Shown: piece after piece, positions 14,600 to 21,805 of the stretch
How positions within the stretch are numbered: position 1 is the first letter of the stretch
Layout of the letters: the number at the start of each line of letters is the position of its first letter
Translations under genes and position numbers: made by a program
Source of the DNA: a virus
IMG/VR virus record: IMGVR_UViG_3300020439_000042
Location: 1 to 31,669 of that record
Length of the DNA: 31,669 bases
Strand: one strand, 5' to 3'
Notes under the pieces: model-generated
The model's input: the letters and a program-made list of their open reading frames with translations, nothing else
What the model was told of the DNA's origin: nothing
Databases searched by the model: none

Positions 14600-16996
14600 T
14601 CAGGTGAAAGTACCACCATCAACGATGATATTTGAAAGGAATCTCTCGGTTCCAGTACATTCAATTACTGCTGAAGTACCAGCACAATCGGTAATAAACA
14701 GTGATCTAGCTTCAATGTCAGCAAAATGATTAATAGTTTCGATAGAATCAAAAGTAGTAGAACCAATAGTAACCTGACCAACAGTTACATCAGTTGCAAA
14801 ACCAATTCTGAAGTCACCACCTTGCTTAACTTTTGCAACAACTGCTGCAACTTTTGCATTATCTGAACTAACACCAACAGAATTGTAGTAAAGTGCAAGA
14901 CCACTATTATAAGTAGTTTGAAAAGAAGGAGGTTGAGTTGTATCATCAGTAAGTCTCTCAAGACCAAGTTCAATGATAGGAGAAGTAACCTTTAAGTCTT
15001 CAACATCTACACTGGTGAGAGTGCCATTAACGGTCAAATCACCGGTAACTGTAAGAGCACCACCAACAACAGCACTACCTGTTAAATCAAGAGTTGTACC
15101 TTTGAATGTGCCGGCAGTAGCAAAACCAGATACATTAATACTATCACTACTCAATCTATCAATATAACCATCACCCCAATTATGTGTAGGTGAGCCGATA
15201 TCTCTTGAACCATCTGTCGTGGATGGCACTAAATTTGAATCTACTTTTGCAAGGATATTGACAGTATCAGAAACAGCGTCACCAATAGTAGTGATGCCTT
15301 GGAATGTAGCACCTTGAGATGCAATCAGATCACCGTTAAGTAATACGGGACCAGATGCAGTAACTCTTCCAGTTGAGTCGTCTATTGTAAGAGCTGGAGT
15401 TCCATCTGATGCTCTTACATCTCCGGTATCAACTCTAGGAACGTTGAGTTCAGTTGTGACATTAACTGTATCAGGGAGACCAATTGTTAATGTATTGTTA
15501 CTTGCAACAGTTTCTATCTCAAAGTCAGTTCCTTCGATATGGAATGTGGTACCGGTAGTTACAATACCTGATCCTGTATCACCATCGATCGCAAAAGTAG
15601 CTGCAACACCAGCAAGACCAGTTTCAAGTTCTTGAAGTGCGGTTTTGATCGTTACATTATCACTGATAGTAGTACCATTAAATTCTCCAAGATTTACAGC
15701 ATCTCTTTCAACACCAGTCAGAGTAATCAGGTTATCTCCAGCCTGACCATCATCCTCAACGTCTCTACCATCAACAGTTCCAGAGACAGTAATATTTCCA
15801 GTAATACCAAGGACATCAGCACCAGGATTATATGTTACACCACTATCTGTTTTTAGCTCTTCAGCTGTAGCGTTATCATTATTACTATCAACAAAAGTTA
15901 AGTATCTTAAACCTCCTGTTGCATCTTTGATTGTTTTGATTTTTTGTGCATCTGTTGCAGTCGTCGCGGCACCAGTTATACTAATATTATAACTACCACT
16001 TAATCTATCAGCATTAATAATACCAGCAGTAATATTTGCTGCATCAGATAAATTATTTGCAGTTGTTGCAGTACCAGTGACATCACCAGTAACACCACCT
16101 TCTAAATTGCCCGAGAAGGTTGTTGTGGTCAGAATACCGGTACTAGGATTATAAATCAGACCACCGTCAGTTTCTAACCCTTGTCCACCACTTGCACCAT
16201 CTGAAAATACAAGGAAAACAGATTGGTTTTGATTTCCACTATCATTTAAATCTACAGTCGTAGCGGTACTTGCAATACCAGTAAGATTACCAGTAACATT
16301 ACCGGTTACGATTCCTGTAAATATTGCATCATTACCATTTGTACCATTTTGAAGAACAACAGTTCCATCACCGGCTTTGACATCACCTGTCAAATCACCA
16401 ACAAATGATGTTGCAGTTACAACACCAGATGAAATATTGATACCACCAGAACTAATTGTAACAGCAGAACCTACTGTTACTTCAGTAAATGAAGCATTAT
16501 TACCACCTCCACCAATAATATAAGTCTTTAATCTTGATGCGGCGGCTTTTCTATTTGTCCCAATACCACCATCGTCAATAATAAAAAGGTCATTGTCTGT
16601 TATATCAGCATCAATATCATCGGCACCATCAATATCAATTACAGATAATTTAACATCTCCAAAACTTAAAACACCACTTCCGTCTGTTTGGAGAACTTGA
16701 TCTGCAGTACCATCAGTACCTGGCAATGTAAATGAAATATCTGCAGAGAGAGAATCAGGTGATTGAAGTTCTACAAAGTTTTCACCATTGTTAGTTGCTT
16801 CAAATAATTTGATTCCACCACCTTCAGTTGGTGATTCGAGATTGAAAAACTGATCACCACCAATCAGTCTATTAGTACCATCATGACTACCAATATAAAG
16901 TTGGTAAGTATCAGTGGTAAATCCGGGTTCACCAACTGCCAATTGTGGGAGATTGGCAAGTGCGCCTCTTTTAAACTTTAAGGTGGGAGATGCCAT
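14600..16996 (-). CDS. Tail fibre protein with tropism-determinant-like N-terminus, 798 aa
   Basis: Residues 1-50 (PTLKFKRGALANLPQLAVGE, then PGFTTDTYQLYIGSHDGTNR) match the N-terminal module of major tropism determinant and similar fibres (K.KRG....P.LA.GE.GF..DT..LYIG..DG). The body is made of shaft repeats: VTVGSAVTISSGGINISSGV, ATSFVGDLTGDV and LTGIASTATTVDL. A C-terminal region (about 660-750: TVNGTLTSVDVEDLKVTSPI, then IELGLERL) is related to the FAETLTISDPDLILGF segment of the giant fibre. It ends RFLSNIIVDGGTFT, which echoes the tails of its neighbours. There is no S74 chaperone, so folding must rely on another factor, perhaps the small coiled-coil protein encoded next. A TCTAAATA promoter precedes it and a terminator follows. 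It is probably a short or secondary fibre. Confidence 0.88.
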   Translation of the reverse strand: MASPTLKFKRGALANLPQLAVGEPGFTTDTYQLYIGSHDGTNRLIGGDQFFNLESPTEGGGIKLFEATNNGENFVELQSPDSLSADISFTLPGTDGTADQVLQTDGSGVLSFGDVKLSVIDIDGADDIDADITDNDLFIIDDGGIGTNRKAAASRLKTYIIGGGGNNASFTEVTVGSAVTISSGGINISSGVVTATSFVGDLTGDVKAGDGTVVLQNGTNGNDAIFTGIVTGNVTGNLTGIASTATTVDLNDSGNQNQSVFLVFSDGASGGQGLETDGGLIYNPSTGILTTTTFSGNLEGGVTGDVTGTATTANNLSDAANITAGIINADRLSGSYNISITGAATTATDAQKIKTIKDATGGLRYLTFVDSNNDNATAEELKTDSGVTYNPGADVLGITGNITVSGTVDGRDVEDDGQAGDNLITLTGVERDAVNLGEFNGTTISDNVTIKTALQELETGLAGVAATFAIDGDTGSGIVTTGTTFHIEGTDFEIETVASNNTLTIGLPDTVNVTTELNVPRVDTGDVRASDGTPALTIDDSTGRVTASGPVLLNGDLIASQGATFQGITTIGDAVSDTVNILAKVDSNLVPSTTDGSRDIGSPTHNWGDGYIDRLSSDSINVSGFATAGTFKGTTLDLTGSAVVGGALTVTGDLTVNGTLTSVDVEDLKVTSPIIELGLERLTDDTTQPPSFQTTYNSGLALYYNSVGVSSDNAKVAAVVAKVKQGGDFRIGFATDVTVGQVTIGSTTFDSIETINHFADIEARSLFITDCAGTSAVIECTGTERFLSNIIVDGGTFT

Positions 16997-17026
16997 TTTT
17001 TTCTCTTTTTTATTTCCTTATAGAGT

Positions 17027-17034
17027 TATTTAGA
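17027..17034 (-). promoter_or_regulatory. Late-type promoter element (TCTAAATA)
   Basis: On the minus strand it reads TCTAAATA, 31 bases upstream of the 798-residue fibre ATG, in a 54-base gap with an AAGGAA string between. It has one mismatch to the T4 late core. Confidence 0.55.
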
Positions 17035-17050
17035 AATAATAATATGTATA

Positions 17051-18124
17051 CTAGAAAGAGCCAAGGTCTGTAGTATTATCAACAGCTCCATCAGAAAGAT
17101 CCATGATTTCTAGCGGAGACTCATAGATCCATGTCTCATTCGCAGCGTCGAATGATAGAAGATCATGTTGATCAGGAGTATCGGTTGTTACCGCAAAACC
17201 AGCAACATTTGTAGAGGCAGCCTCTTCAGAAACCTCTGAGAATTCTTTAAATACAAATTTTGAGGTTTCTGAGTCGTATGTTAATAATTTATTATTTGCA
17301 AGGTTTGAAATATCAACATCCGACAAGTCTCCTAAGTATCCTGCACCACCTCCACCTATGGTTGATGTATACTTTACACTTTCATAGACCATCTTACGAA
17401 GTTGATCGATCTCACGTCTTAAAACATTTACTTCACTATCCTTTTCATCATCAAGATTTTCTGATGGGTGAATTTTATCTAAGATTTCAATACTCTTACG
17501 TATATTTGAAGAGTTGTCAACTTCAACATCAATATCATCTCTAATTTTTCTTAAGGTTTCTAATTCTTCAATATTTTCATCCAGAACTTCAAATTCAGCA
17601 GCTGGTTCAGTTGGTTTCAGTGGTTCTGGTTTGACAATATCTTCAGTTTCAATTTCAATTGGTTTATAATCATCTCTCCAATTTGTGGTATCAACTTCTT
17701 CTTTTTGTTGTTTTACCCACTCATCAGGTATAATGCCGTGTTTATCCTTGAAATCGTGATGTAATTTAGTTGGAGTGATATTATATTCCGCGGAAATACC
17801 CCTCATAAGTCTGTCAATAGACTTATAGGAAGTGTTTTTTAAATTTAATAGTTCTGTCTCAAGAACTTTAATAGCTTCTTTTGCTTTCTTTTCAACTTCT
17901 GGAGTTTCGGAGAACAAGAAGGATTCAAATATTTTTGCATCCTTCTTTATTTTTTCTAATTCTCTTTCTTTCTTAAGTTTTTCCTCTTTTATCTTTTTCT
18001 TCTCTTCACTTAAACTTTCAAAAAGAGTACCAAGAGATACGTCTCCAATTATCTCTTTATTCTTTTCAGTTTTTTTCTTCTTTTCTTCTCCGATGAGAGA
18101 AAAGAAATTTCCTAAATCACTCAT
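17051..18124 (-). CDS. Coiled-coil virion-type protein with C-terminal fibre module, 357 aa
   Basis: I chose the ATG at 18124-18122 (MSDLGNFFSLIG) because it lies one base after the stop of the upstream gene. An upstream in-frame start at 18232 would overlap that gene by more than 100 bases. Residues 10-100 are a highly charged Lys/Glu helix. Residues 101-139 (YKSIDRLMRGISAEYNITPT, then KLHHDFKDKHG and IPDEWVK) form a small helical unit that I recall from other marine T4-like phage proteins. A proline/glutamate linker (150-182) and a second coiled coil (183-252) follow. After IGGGGAGYLG, residues 266-357 are a fibre-type module (LLTYDSETSKFVF, LLSFDAANETWIYESPLEIM) ending in LSDGAVDNTTDLGSF. 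That module is clearly related to the C-terminus of the upstream protein. It is probably an elongated connector. The exact function is unknown. Confidence 0.82.
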   Translation of the reverse strand: MSDLGNFFSLIGEEKKKKTEKNKEIIGDVSLGTLFESLSEEKKKIKEEKLKKERELEKIKKDAKIFESFLFSETPEVEKKAKEAIKVLETELLNLKNTSYKSIDRLMRGISAEYNITPTKLHHDFKDKHGIIPDEWVKQQKEEVDTTNWRDDYKPIEIETEDIVKPEPLKPTEPAAEFEVLDENIEELETLRKIRDDIDVEVDNSSNIRKSIEILDKIHPSENLDDEKDSEVNVLRREIDQLRKMVYESVKYTSTIGGGGAGYLGDLSDVDISNLANNKLLTYDSETSKFVFKEFSEVSEEAASTNVAGFAVTTDTPDQHDLLSFDAANETWIYESPLEIMDLSDGAVDNTTDLGSF

Positions 18125-18125
18125 T

Positions 18126-18581
18126 TTAGAAGGTTCCATAGTCTTGACTGTCGTCGTCCACTCCATCTGAAAGATCCACAACCTCGAAAGGAGAATCGAA
18201 TACCCATTTCTGTGTTGCTGCGTCGAATGCAATTACTGCATTGTCTGAAGGTACATCTTGAAGGACATCGTAACCAGCAATATTTGTAGTTGCTGCACCG
18301 ATATTGTGAGTACTGATGAACTGACCTTGTGCTTTATCAAATACAAGATAAGTACCATTAACTAGTGTGTTTACATCAGTGGCTGCTATTTGAGCAAGAG
18401 GACCTAAATCAGTCACGTCTAATACTATCTCGGTTGCAGGTTTTGATTTAATAATATTTATTGATGGAGAGACACTTACTACCTTACTCACAGTTGAAAA
18501 ACTTTTTACGTTTTCCAAAGGAGCGGATGAAGCCTTTACGACTTTCTTTCCAGATGAACTAGACCTTTTTACAATAGGCAT
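18126..18581 (-). CDS. Small fibre-module protein with DYGTF tail, 151 aa
   Basis: I chose the ATG at 18581-18579 (MPIVKRSSSSGKKVVK), 4 bases after the stop of the previous gene. A longer frame from 18626 would overlap that gene. The N-terminal 45 residues are basic and Ser/Lys/Val-rich and probably flexible. From about residue 52 the protein has two half-repeats of the form L....N.TYLVFDKAQGQF and NAVIAFDAATQKWVFDSPFE, ending VVDLSDGVDDDSQDYGTF. These half-repeats match the C-terminal 90 residues of the downstream 357-residue protein in order and spacing. Fibre modules of the type L.D.....G..L.YD..TGKW are common in phage tail proteins, so a virion location is likely. The biochemical role is unknown. 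Confidence 0.8.
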   Translation of the reverse strand: MPIVKRSSSSGKKVVKASSAPLENVKSFSTVSKVVSVSPSINIIKSKPATEIVLDVTDLGPLAQIAATDVNTLVNGTYLVFDKAQGQFISTHNIGAATTNIAGYDVLQDVPSDNAVIAFDAATQKWVFDSPFEVVDLSDGVDDDSQDYGTF

Positions 18582-18585
18582 TAGA

Positions 18586-18921
18586 TTACGTGGAAATTCC
18601 TGCGGTAACCATAGCAGAACCTTCAACTAGTCTAGACACTCCACCAGTAGGGGATGTCAATACAATGTCATAAAAATATCTTCCAGGTTTGATACTCACA
18701 GTCACTGCTGCTGACATTGCAATAGAAACCTCAGATGTTTCAGAATTAATTCCAACATTAAAACTAAAAGATTTTGGTGAACCTGGATATTTTTTAATCT
18801 TTGATACACCAGTAAAATCAGTTATATCTGATAGTGATCCATCAGATTCTGTAGAAGTAAATACCTCACCAAAATCAACACCTTGAGGGATAACTATATT
18901 AATTGAAGGAGTTGCAGCCAT
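18586..18921 (-). CDS. Small beta-sandwich virion-type protein, 111 aa
   Basis: The sequence has the pattern of small phage Ig-like proteins. It opens with INIVIPQGVDFGEVFTST, then has a SDGSLSDITDFTGVSKIKKY stretch, alternating beta strands (SFSFNVGINS, EVSIAMSAAVTV), and the characteristic ending PGRYFYDIVLTSPTGGVSRL, VEGSAMVTAG. The G-x-Y-x-Y-D-I-x-L motif followed by a V-x-R-L-V-E-G-x-x-x-V strand recurs in many tailed-phage proteins encoded among tail and fibre genes. I infer a structural or adaptor role. Its late promoter lies inside the last codons of gp16, and only 4 bases separate its stop from the next start. It is the first gene of the cassette inserted between the terminase subunits. 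Confidence 0.8.
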   Translation of the reverse strand: MAATPSINIVIPQGVDFGEVFTSTESDGSLSDITDFTGVSKIKKYPGSPKSFSFNVGINSETSEVSIAMSAAVTVSIKPGRYFYDIVLTSPTGGVSRLVEGSAMVTAGIST

Positions 18922-18934
18922 CTCTCACGTCTTT

Positions 18935-19360
18935 TTAAGTATTTATATCTTTACTTACATTCTTTAACATCTTTTGAAGATCTGCCGTTGAACCAACAAA
19001 TAGTGCATTATTCACAGTAGTAGGTCCTTTTGCTTCTTCTTCCTTATTCACATCTTTCAATTTTTTCTGGAGGTCCATCAGTTTATCAGTTGCATCAGAG
19101 ACATTTTTAATCAATTGTCCTGCAACTTCATATGCACGAGGCATCTCACTTTCCTGTGCAAGTTCTAGAATACCATTGATTGCCTCTTGACCCTTTTCAA
19201 TGATTGAATAAAGATTTCCTCTCGTATATTCATAATCTTTACGAATATCTTCCTGAGAGTTTTCGTATTTCTCTATTCTTTTTTCTATTTCGTTCTTTTC
19301 TTTTTTTACCTCTATTGGTTCTACGTCAAAAGTTTCGTTAAGCTTTTCATACTTGTCCAT
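18935..19360 (-). CDS. gp16: Terminase small subunit gp16
   Basis: This is the small, mostly helical subunit that recognises DNA and stimulates the gp17 motor. It is 141 residues (T4 gp16 is 164). Residues 1-45 are charged helix (VEPIEVKKEKNEIEKRIEKY). The central part (46-100: IRKDYEYTRGNLYSIIEKGQ, then EAINGILELAQES, RAYEVAGQLIKNVSDATDKL) fits the central oligomerisation region of T4-like gp16. A coiled segment KLMDLQKKLKDV leads to a flexible tail with TTVNNALFVGSTADLQKML. It directly follows gp15, as in T4. Unlike T4, gp17 does not follow: 18.3 kb intervene. The ATG is preceded by a GAGG Shine-Dalgarno. The last codons contain the promoter for the next gene. Confidence 0.9.
   Translation of the reverse strand: MDKYEKLNETFDVEPIEVKKEKNEIEKRIEKYENSQEDIRKDYEYTRGNLYSIIEKGQEAINGILELAQESEMPRAYEVAGQLIKNVSDATDKLMDLQKKLKDVNKEEEAKGPTTVNNALFVGSTADLQKMLKNVSKDINT
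18940..18947 (-). promoter_or_regulatory. T4-type late promoter -10 element inside the gp16 3' end
   Basis: The minus strand reads TATAAATA, exactly the T4 late consensus, formed by the Asp-Ile-Asn-Thr codons at the end of gp16. It lies 18 bases upstream of the 111-residue gene and would start the accessory cassette independently of the neck block. Confidence 0.7.
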
Positions 19361-19369
19361 AAACTAACC

Positions 19370-20368
19370 TCAGAATACATTACCATCAAAACCAAAGTCG
19401 TCTCCGATCTCAATTAGTTTATTGTCCTCGTTGTTAATATTGTAAACTTTAGAACCAAGAACGTGATTTTGAAGAGGTGTATTATCTTGTGCTCTTCTGA
19501 CAACCAATTTATTACCAGTGATTGTTTCGACAAACATTTCCTCTTGGCCAATGTAAATGTATGTTCCTTCAGAAATAGATGATGAATCATCAACATCAAT
19601 GACATTCTCAACCATATCAACATTTTCTGCAAGAAGTGTGACTACAACACCATCATAATCCTTTATTGCTCTTGGAGTAACTTGATAAGTAACATCTCTT
19701 TCATACTTACCAGATTGTGAACCTGCAATATAACCAATAGTGGTCTTCTTGATAATGTCTTTGGATACATCCTTAAGGGGACCAAATACGTATGTCTTTG
19801 CAGTGAATGTGAAGGTATAGATTAGTGCTCTTCTCGTATCAAAATTACCCTCATATTCATCAGACATATCAATATTATCCAGCACCACAGGAACATTAAT
19901 TACTTCTTTGAAATTTCCAAGAAATTTAATAGGAAGTGTGTAACCTGGTTGGAAATATGGAACAATTTGTTCTACAATCTGTAACATATCATCGTTCAGT
20001 TTGGTATAAACTGACAATGTAATGGTCATATTGTATGGTACAGGAAGATAAGTCTTTTTCTCTTCTGACCCATCTTCAGACTTAATGACCATCTGTTGTG
20101 TTTGAGTTGATTTCCTAGAGGAATCATATGTAAGATTAGTAAACTCAAATGACATTCTAGGAAGAGTCAGCTGAACAGGAGCATTCAGATCAGGACTCTG
20201 CTTTAGTCTTGCAAGAAACTTTTGAGTAGGTCCATATGCAAGAGGAACTTTGATAACACTTACAGTATCATCACTATCATCTTTATGTTTTATTTGAATA
20301 CCATTAAATAGCGATCCAAATCCGATAATGACAGATCTGAAAATTTCGTTGTAAAAATACTCAAACAT
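19370..20368 (-). CDS. gp15: Tail terminator / sheath stabiliser gp15
   Basis: This protein caps the tail tube and sheath and joins the tail to the neck. Residues 1-205 match the T4-like gp15 family: MFEYFYNEIFRSVIIGFGSL, FNGIQI, VPLAYGPTQKFLARL, LPRMSFEFTNLTYDSSRK, ALIYTFTFTAKTYVFGPL. It has 332 residues against 272 in T4. The extra length is near the C-terminus, where residues about 254-311 form a small beta unit (GTYIYIGQEEMFVETITGNK, then LVVRRAQDNTPLQNHVLGSK). A similar unit exists in the DUF4815-type protein of this window. The ATG is preceded by a CCTAAATA promoter-like element in the gp14 3' end. Order gp13-gp14-gp15-gp16 is as in T4. Confidence 0.93.
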   Translation of the reverse strand: MFEYFYNEIFRSVIIGFGSLFNGIQIKHKDDSDDTVSVIKVPLAYGPTQKFLARLKQSPDLNAPVQLTLPRMSFEFTNLTYDSSRKSTQTQQMVIKSEDGSEEKKTYLPVPYNMTITLSVYTKLNDDMLQIVEQIVPYFQPGYTLPIKFLGNFKEVINVPVVLDNIDMSDEYEGNFDTRRALIYTFTFTAKTYVFGPLKDVSKDIIKKTTIGYIAGSQSGKYERDVTYQVTPRAIKDYDGVVVTLLAENVDMVENVIDVDDSSSISEGTYIYIGQEEMFVETITGNKLVVRRAQDNTPLQNHVLGSKVYNINNEDNKLIEIGDDFGFDGNVF

Positions 20369-20389
20369 GATCTTAAGATTATATACTTA

Positions 20390-20397
20390 TATTTAGG
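20390..20397 (-). promoter_or_regulatory. Late-type promoter element overlapping the gp14 stop
   Basis: On the minus strand it reads CCTAAATA, overlapping the TAA of gp14 and lying 22 bases upstream of gp15. It has two mismatches to the strict T4 core but shares the TAAATA end of the other sites. Confidence 0.45.
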
Positions 20398-21799
20398 GCA
20401 TACCAAAGGGATTTGATGATGAGAAGTCTATAATTGAATCTCCCTCAGTTTCAATATTATCATTATCTGCGAAAGGTGTAACTAAATCGTCGGTGTTGAC
20501 ACCACCAATCACGTATTTTGCCCCAGAGTCAGATCCAGTCAAATATTCACCATTAATAAAGGTTCCTGAAATAAATCCAACTTCCATAACATCCGTAACA
20601 CCATTCCAATCCTTCACCCTCGCTGTAGTACCGGAAGAAGAACCTGTAACAACTTCATTGTAAATAAAGGTTCCACCAATTGAAACATTGTTGTCACCTG
20701 CCGAAACAGGATTTTCAATTGTTACGACAGGACTTGAACCATATCCTGATCCACCTTCCAAAATGTAAATACCAGTCACAATTCCAGAAGAACTTATAGT
20801 CGATATTGCAACTGCATTTTGAGTTGGTGCTGGTAATTCAGAATCCGTTATAGTGACTGTTGGGGCATTGACATATCCCGAACCCCCACCAGTGACTTCT
20901 ATACTTTGAATAGAACCATTTGTAGATATTCCAGTTGTTGCTGCAAAACCAGAGCCTCCACCACCCTGAACTGTAATCATTGGTGCTTCAGTATATCCAC
21001 AACCAGTATTTGTGAGAAGAATCGATGCAACCACCCCAGACTTACCTTTACAACCAGGATATTCATAAGAAAGTGATGCAATACCTACTGCAGTAACTCC
21101 TCCTGAAGGTGCAGAAGAAAATCCTACAGCAGGAGTAGAACTGTAGTTCTTACCCATGTTACTTATGATAATCTTATTAATCGCTCCTGAAGAACAAACT
21201 GTTGCAGTTGCTGTTGCGGATGTTCCTGCACCAATCAAATTAAGAGTTTGAATATATCCAATATCTTCAACCTCATTATCAATATCACTAACACTTGTAT
21301 CAATAACTTCATCTTCGTATCTGAAGAGTTCACATCTCAACTCATAAACATATGTTTTCTTAAGTTGATAGAAGGGTTGTTCATGCTCTACAAATTTGAT
21401 TTCAAATAATCTATCACCTAAAGGAAAATAAATTAAATCTCCCTCTTTAGGTCTTGTACTTAATTCAATATTAGGAATATCTTTAATCAGTGGGGTTATA
21501 TAATTTTCATATCTTTCTTTTGAAATAATCAATTGGAGATCATCTCTATTTTCAATTCCAAATTTAGAAAGTAATGTACCTTGTCCTGTATACCCTTCGT
21601 AGTTATCAAGATACGCCTCAATAGGATATGCGTTATTAAATTCTGATTGAATTACTTCTTTGATGACAGTATTAGAAGTAACATATTGTCTGGGAAGATA
21701 ATAAACTTCAACTCCATACATCATCAACTGTTCGTTGATAAGACTTTGGATGAGATTTTGCTCACCAGATGAACCGTTTAAAAAGAATGGATTTAACAT
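20393..21799 (-). CDS. gp14: Neck protein gp14 with large repeat insertion
   Basis: This is a neck protein that completes the head and forms the tail attachment site with gp13. The conserved parts are residues 1-180 (MLNPFFLNGSSGEQNLIQSL, QLMMYGVEVYYLPRQYV, EFNNAYPIEAYLDNYEGYTG, RPKEGDLIYFPLGDRLFEIK) and the end (DNIETEGDSIIDFSSSNPFG). The total of 468 residues far exceeds T4 gp14 (256). The excess is an insertion at about 185-435. It holds four glycine-tyrosine repeats (NYSSTP near 219, GYTEAP near 268, GYVNAP near 309, GYGSSP near 352), each followed by a V-x-I/V strand. Two F-x-x-(G/N)-E-x-(V/L)-T-G units (about 378-430) follow. Without the insertion the protein is near T4 size. Six bases separate it from gp13, with a GGGTGAT Shine-Dalgarno-like string. 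Confidence 0.93.
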   Translation of the reverse strand: MLNPFFLNGSSGEQNLIQSLINEQLMMYGVEVYYLPRQYVTSNTVIKEVIQSEFNNAYPIEAYLDNYEGYTGQGTLLSKFGIENRDDLQLIISKERYENYITPLIKDIPNIELSTRPKEGDLIYFPLGDRLFEIKFVEHEQPFYQLKKTYVYELRCELFRYEDEVIDTSVSDIDNEVEDIGYIQTLNLIGAGTSATATATVCSSGAINKIIISNMGKNYSSTPAVGFSSAPSGGVTAVGIASLSYEYPGCKGKSGVVASILLTNTGCGYTEAPMITVQGGGGSGFAATTGISTNGSIQSIEVTGGGSGYVNAPTVTITDSELPAPTQNAVAISTISSSGIVTGIYILEGGSGYGSSPVVTIENPVSAGDNNVSIGGTFIYNEVVTGSSSGTTARVKDWNGVTDVMEVGFISGTFINGEYLTGSDSGAKYVIGGVNTDDLVTPFADNDNIETEGDSIIDFSSSNPFGMP

Positions 21800-21805
21800 A
21801 AGTTA

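Noticed and set aside
18125-18232. Upstream start for the 357-residue protein
   Set aside because: It would overlap the previous gene by more than 100 bases in another frame; the ATG at 18124 follows the stop by one base.
18582-18626. Upstream start for the 151-residue protein
   Set aside because: It would overlap the previous gene by about 40 bases and add residues not in keeping with the rest; the ATG at 18581 fits the 4-base gap.
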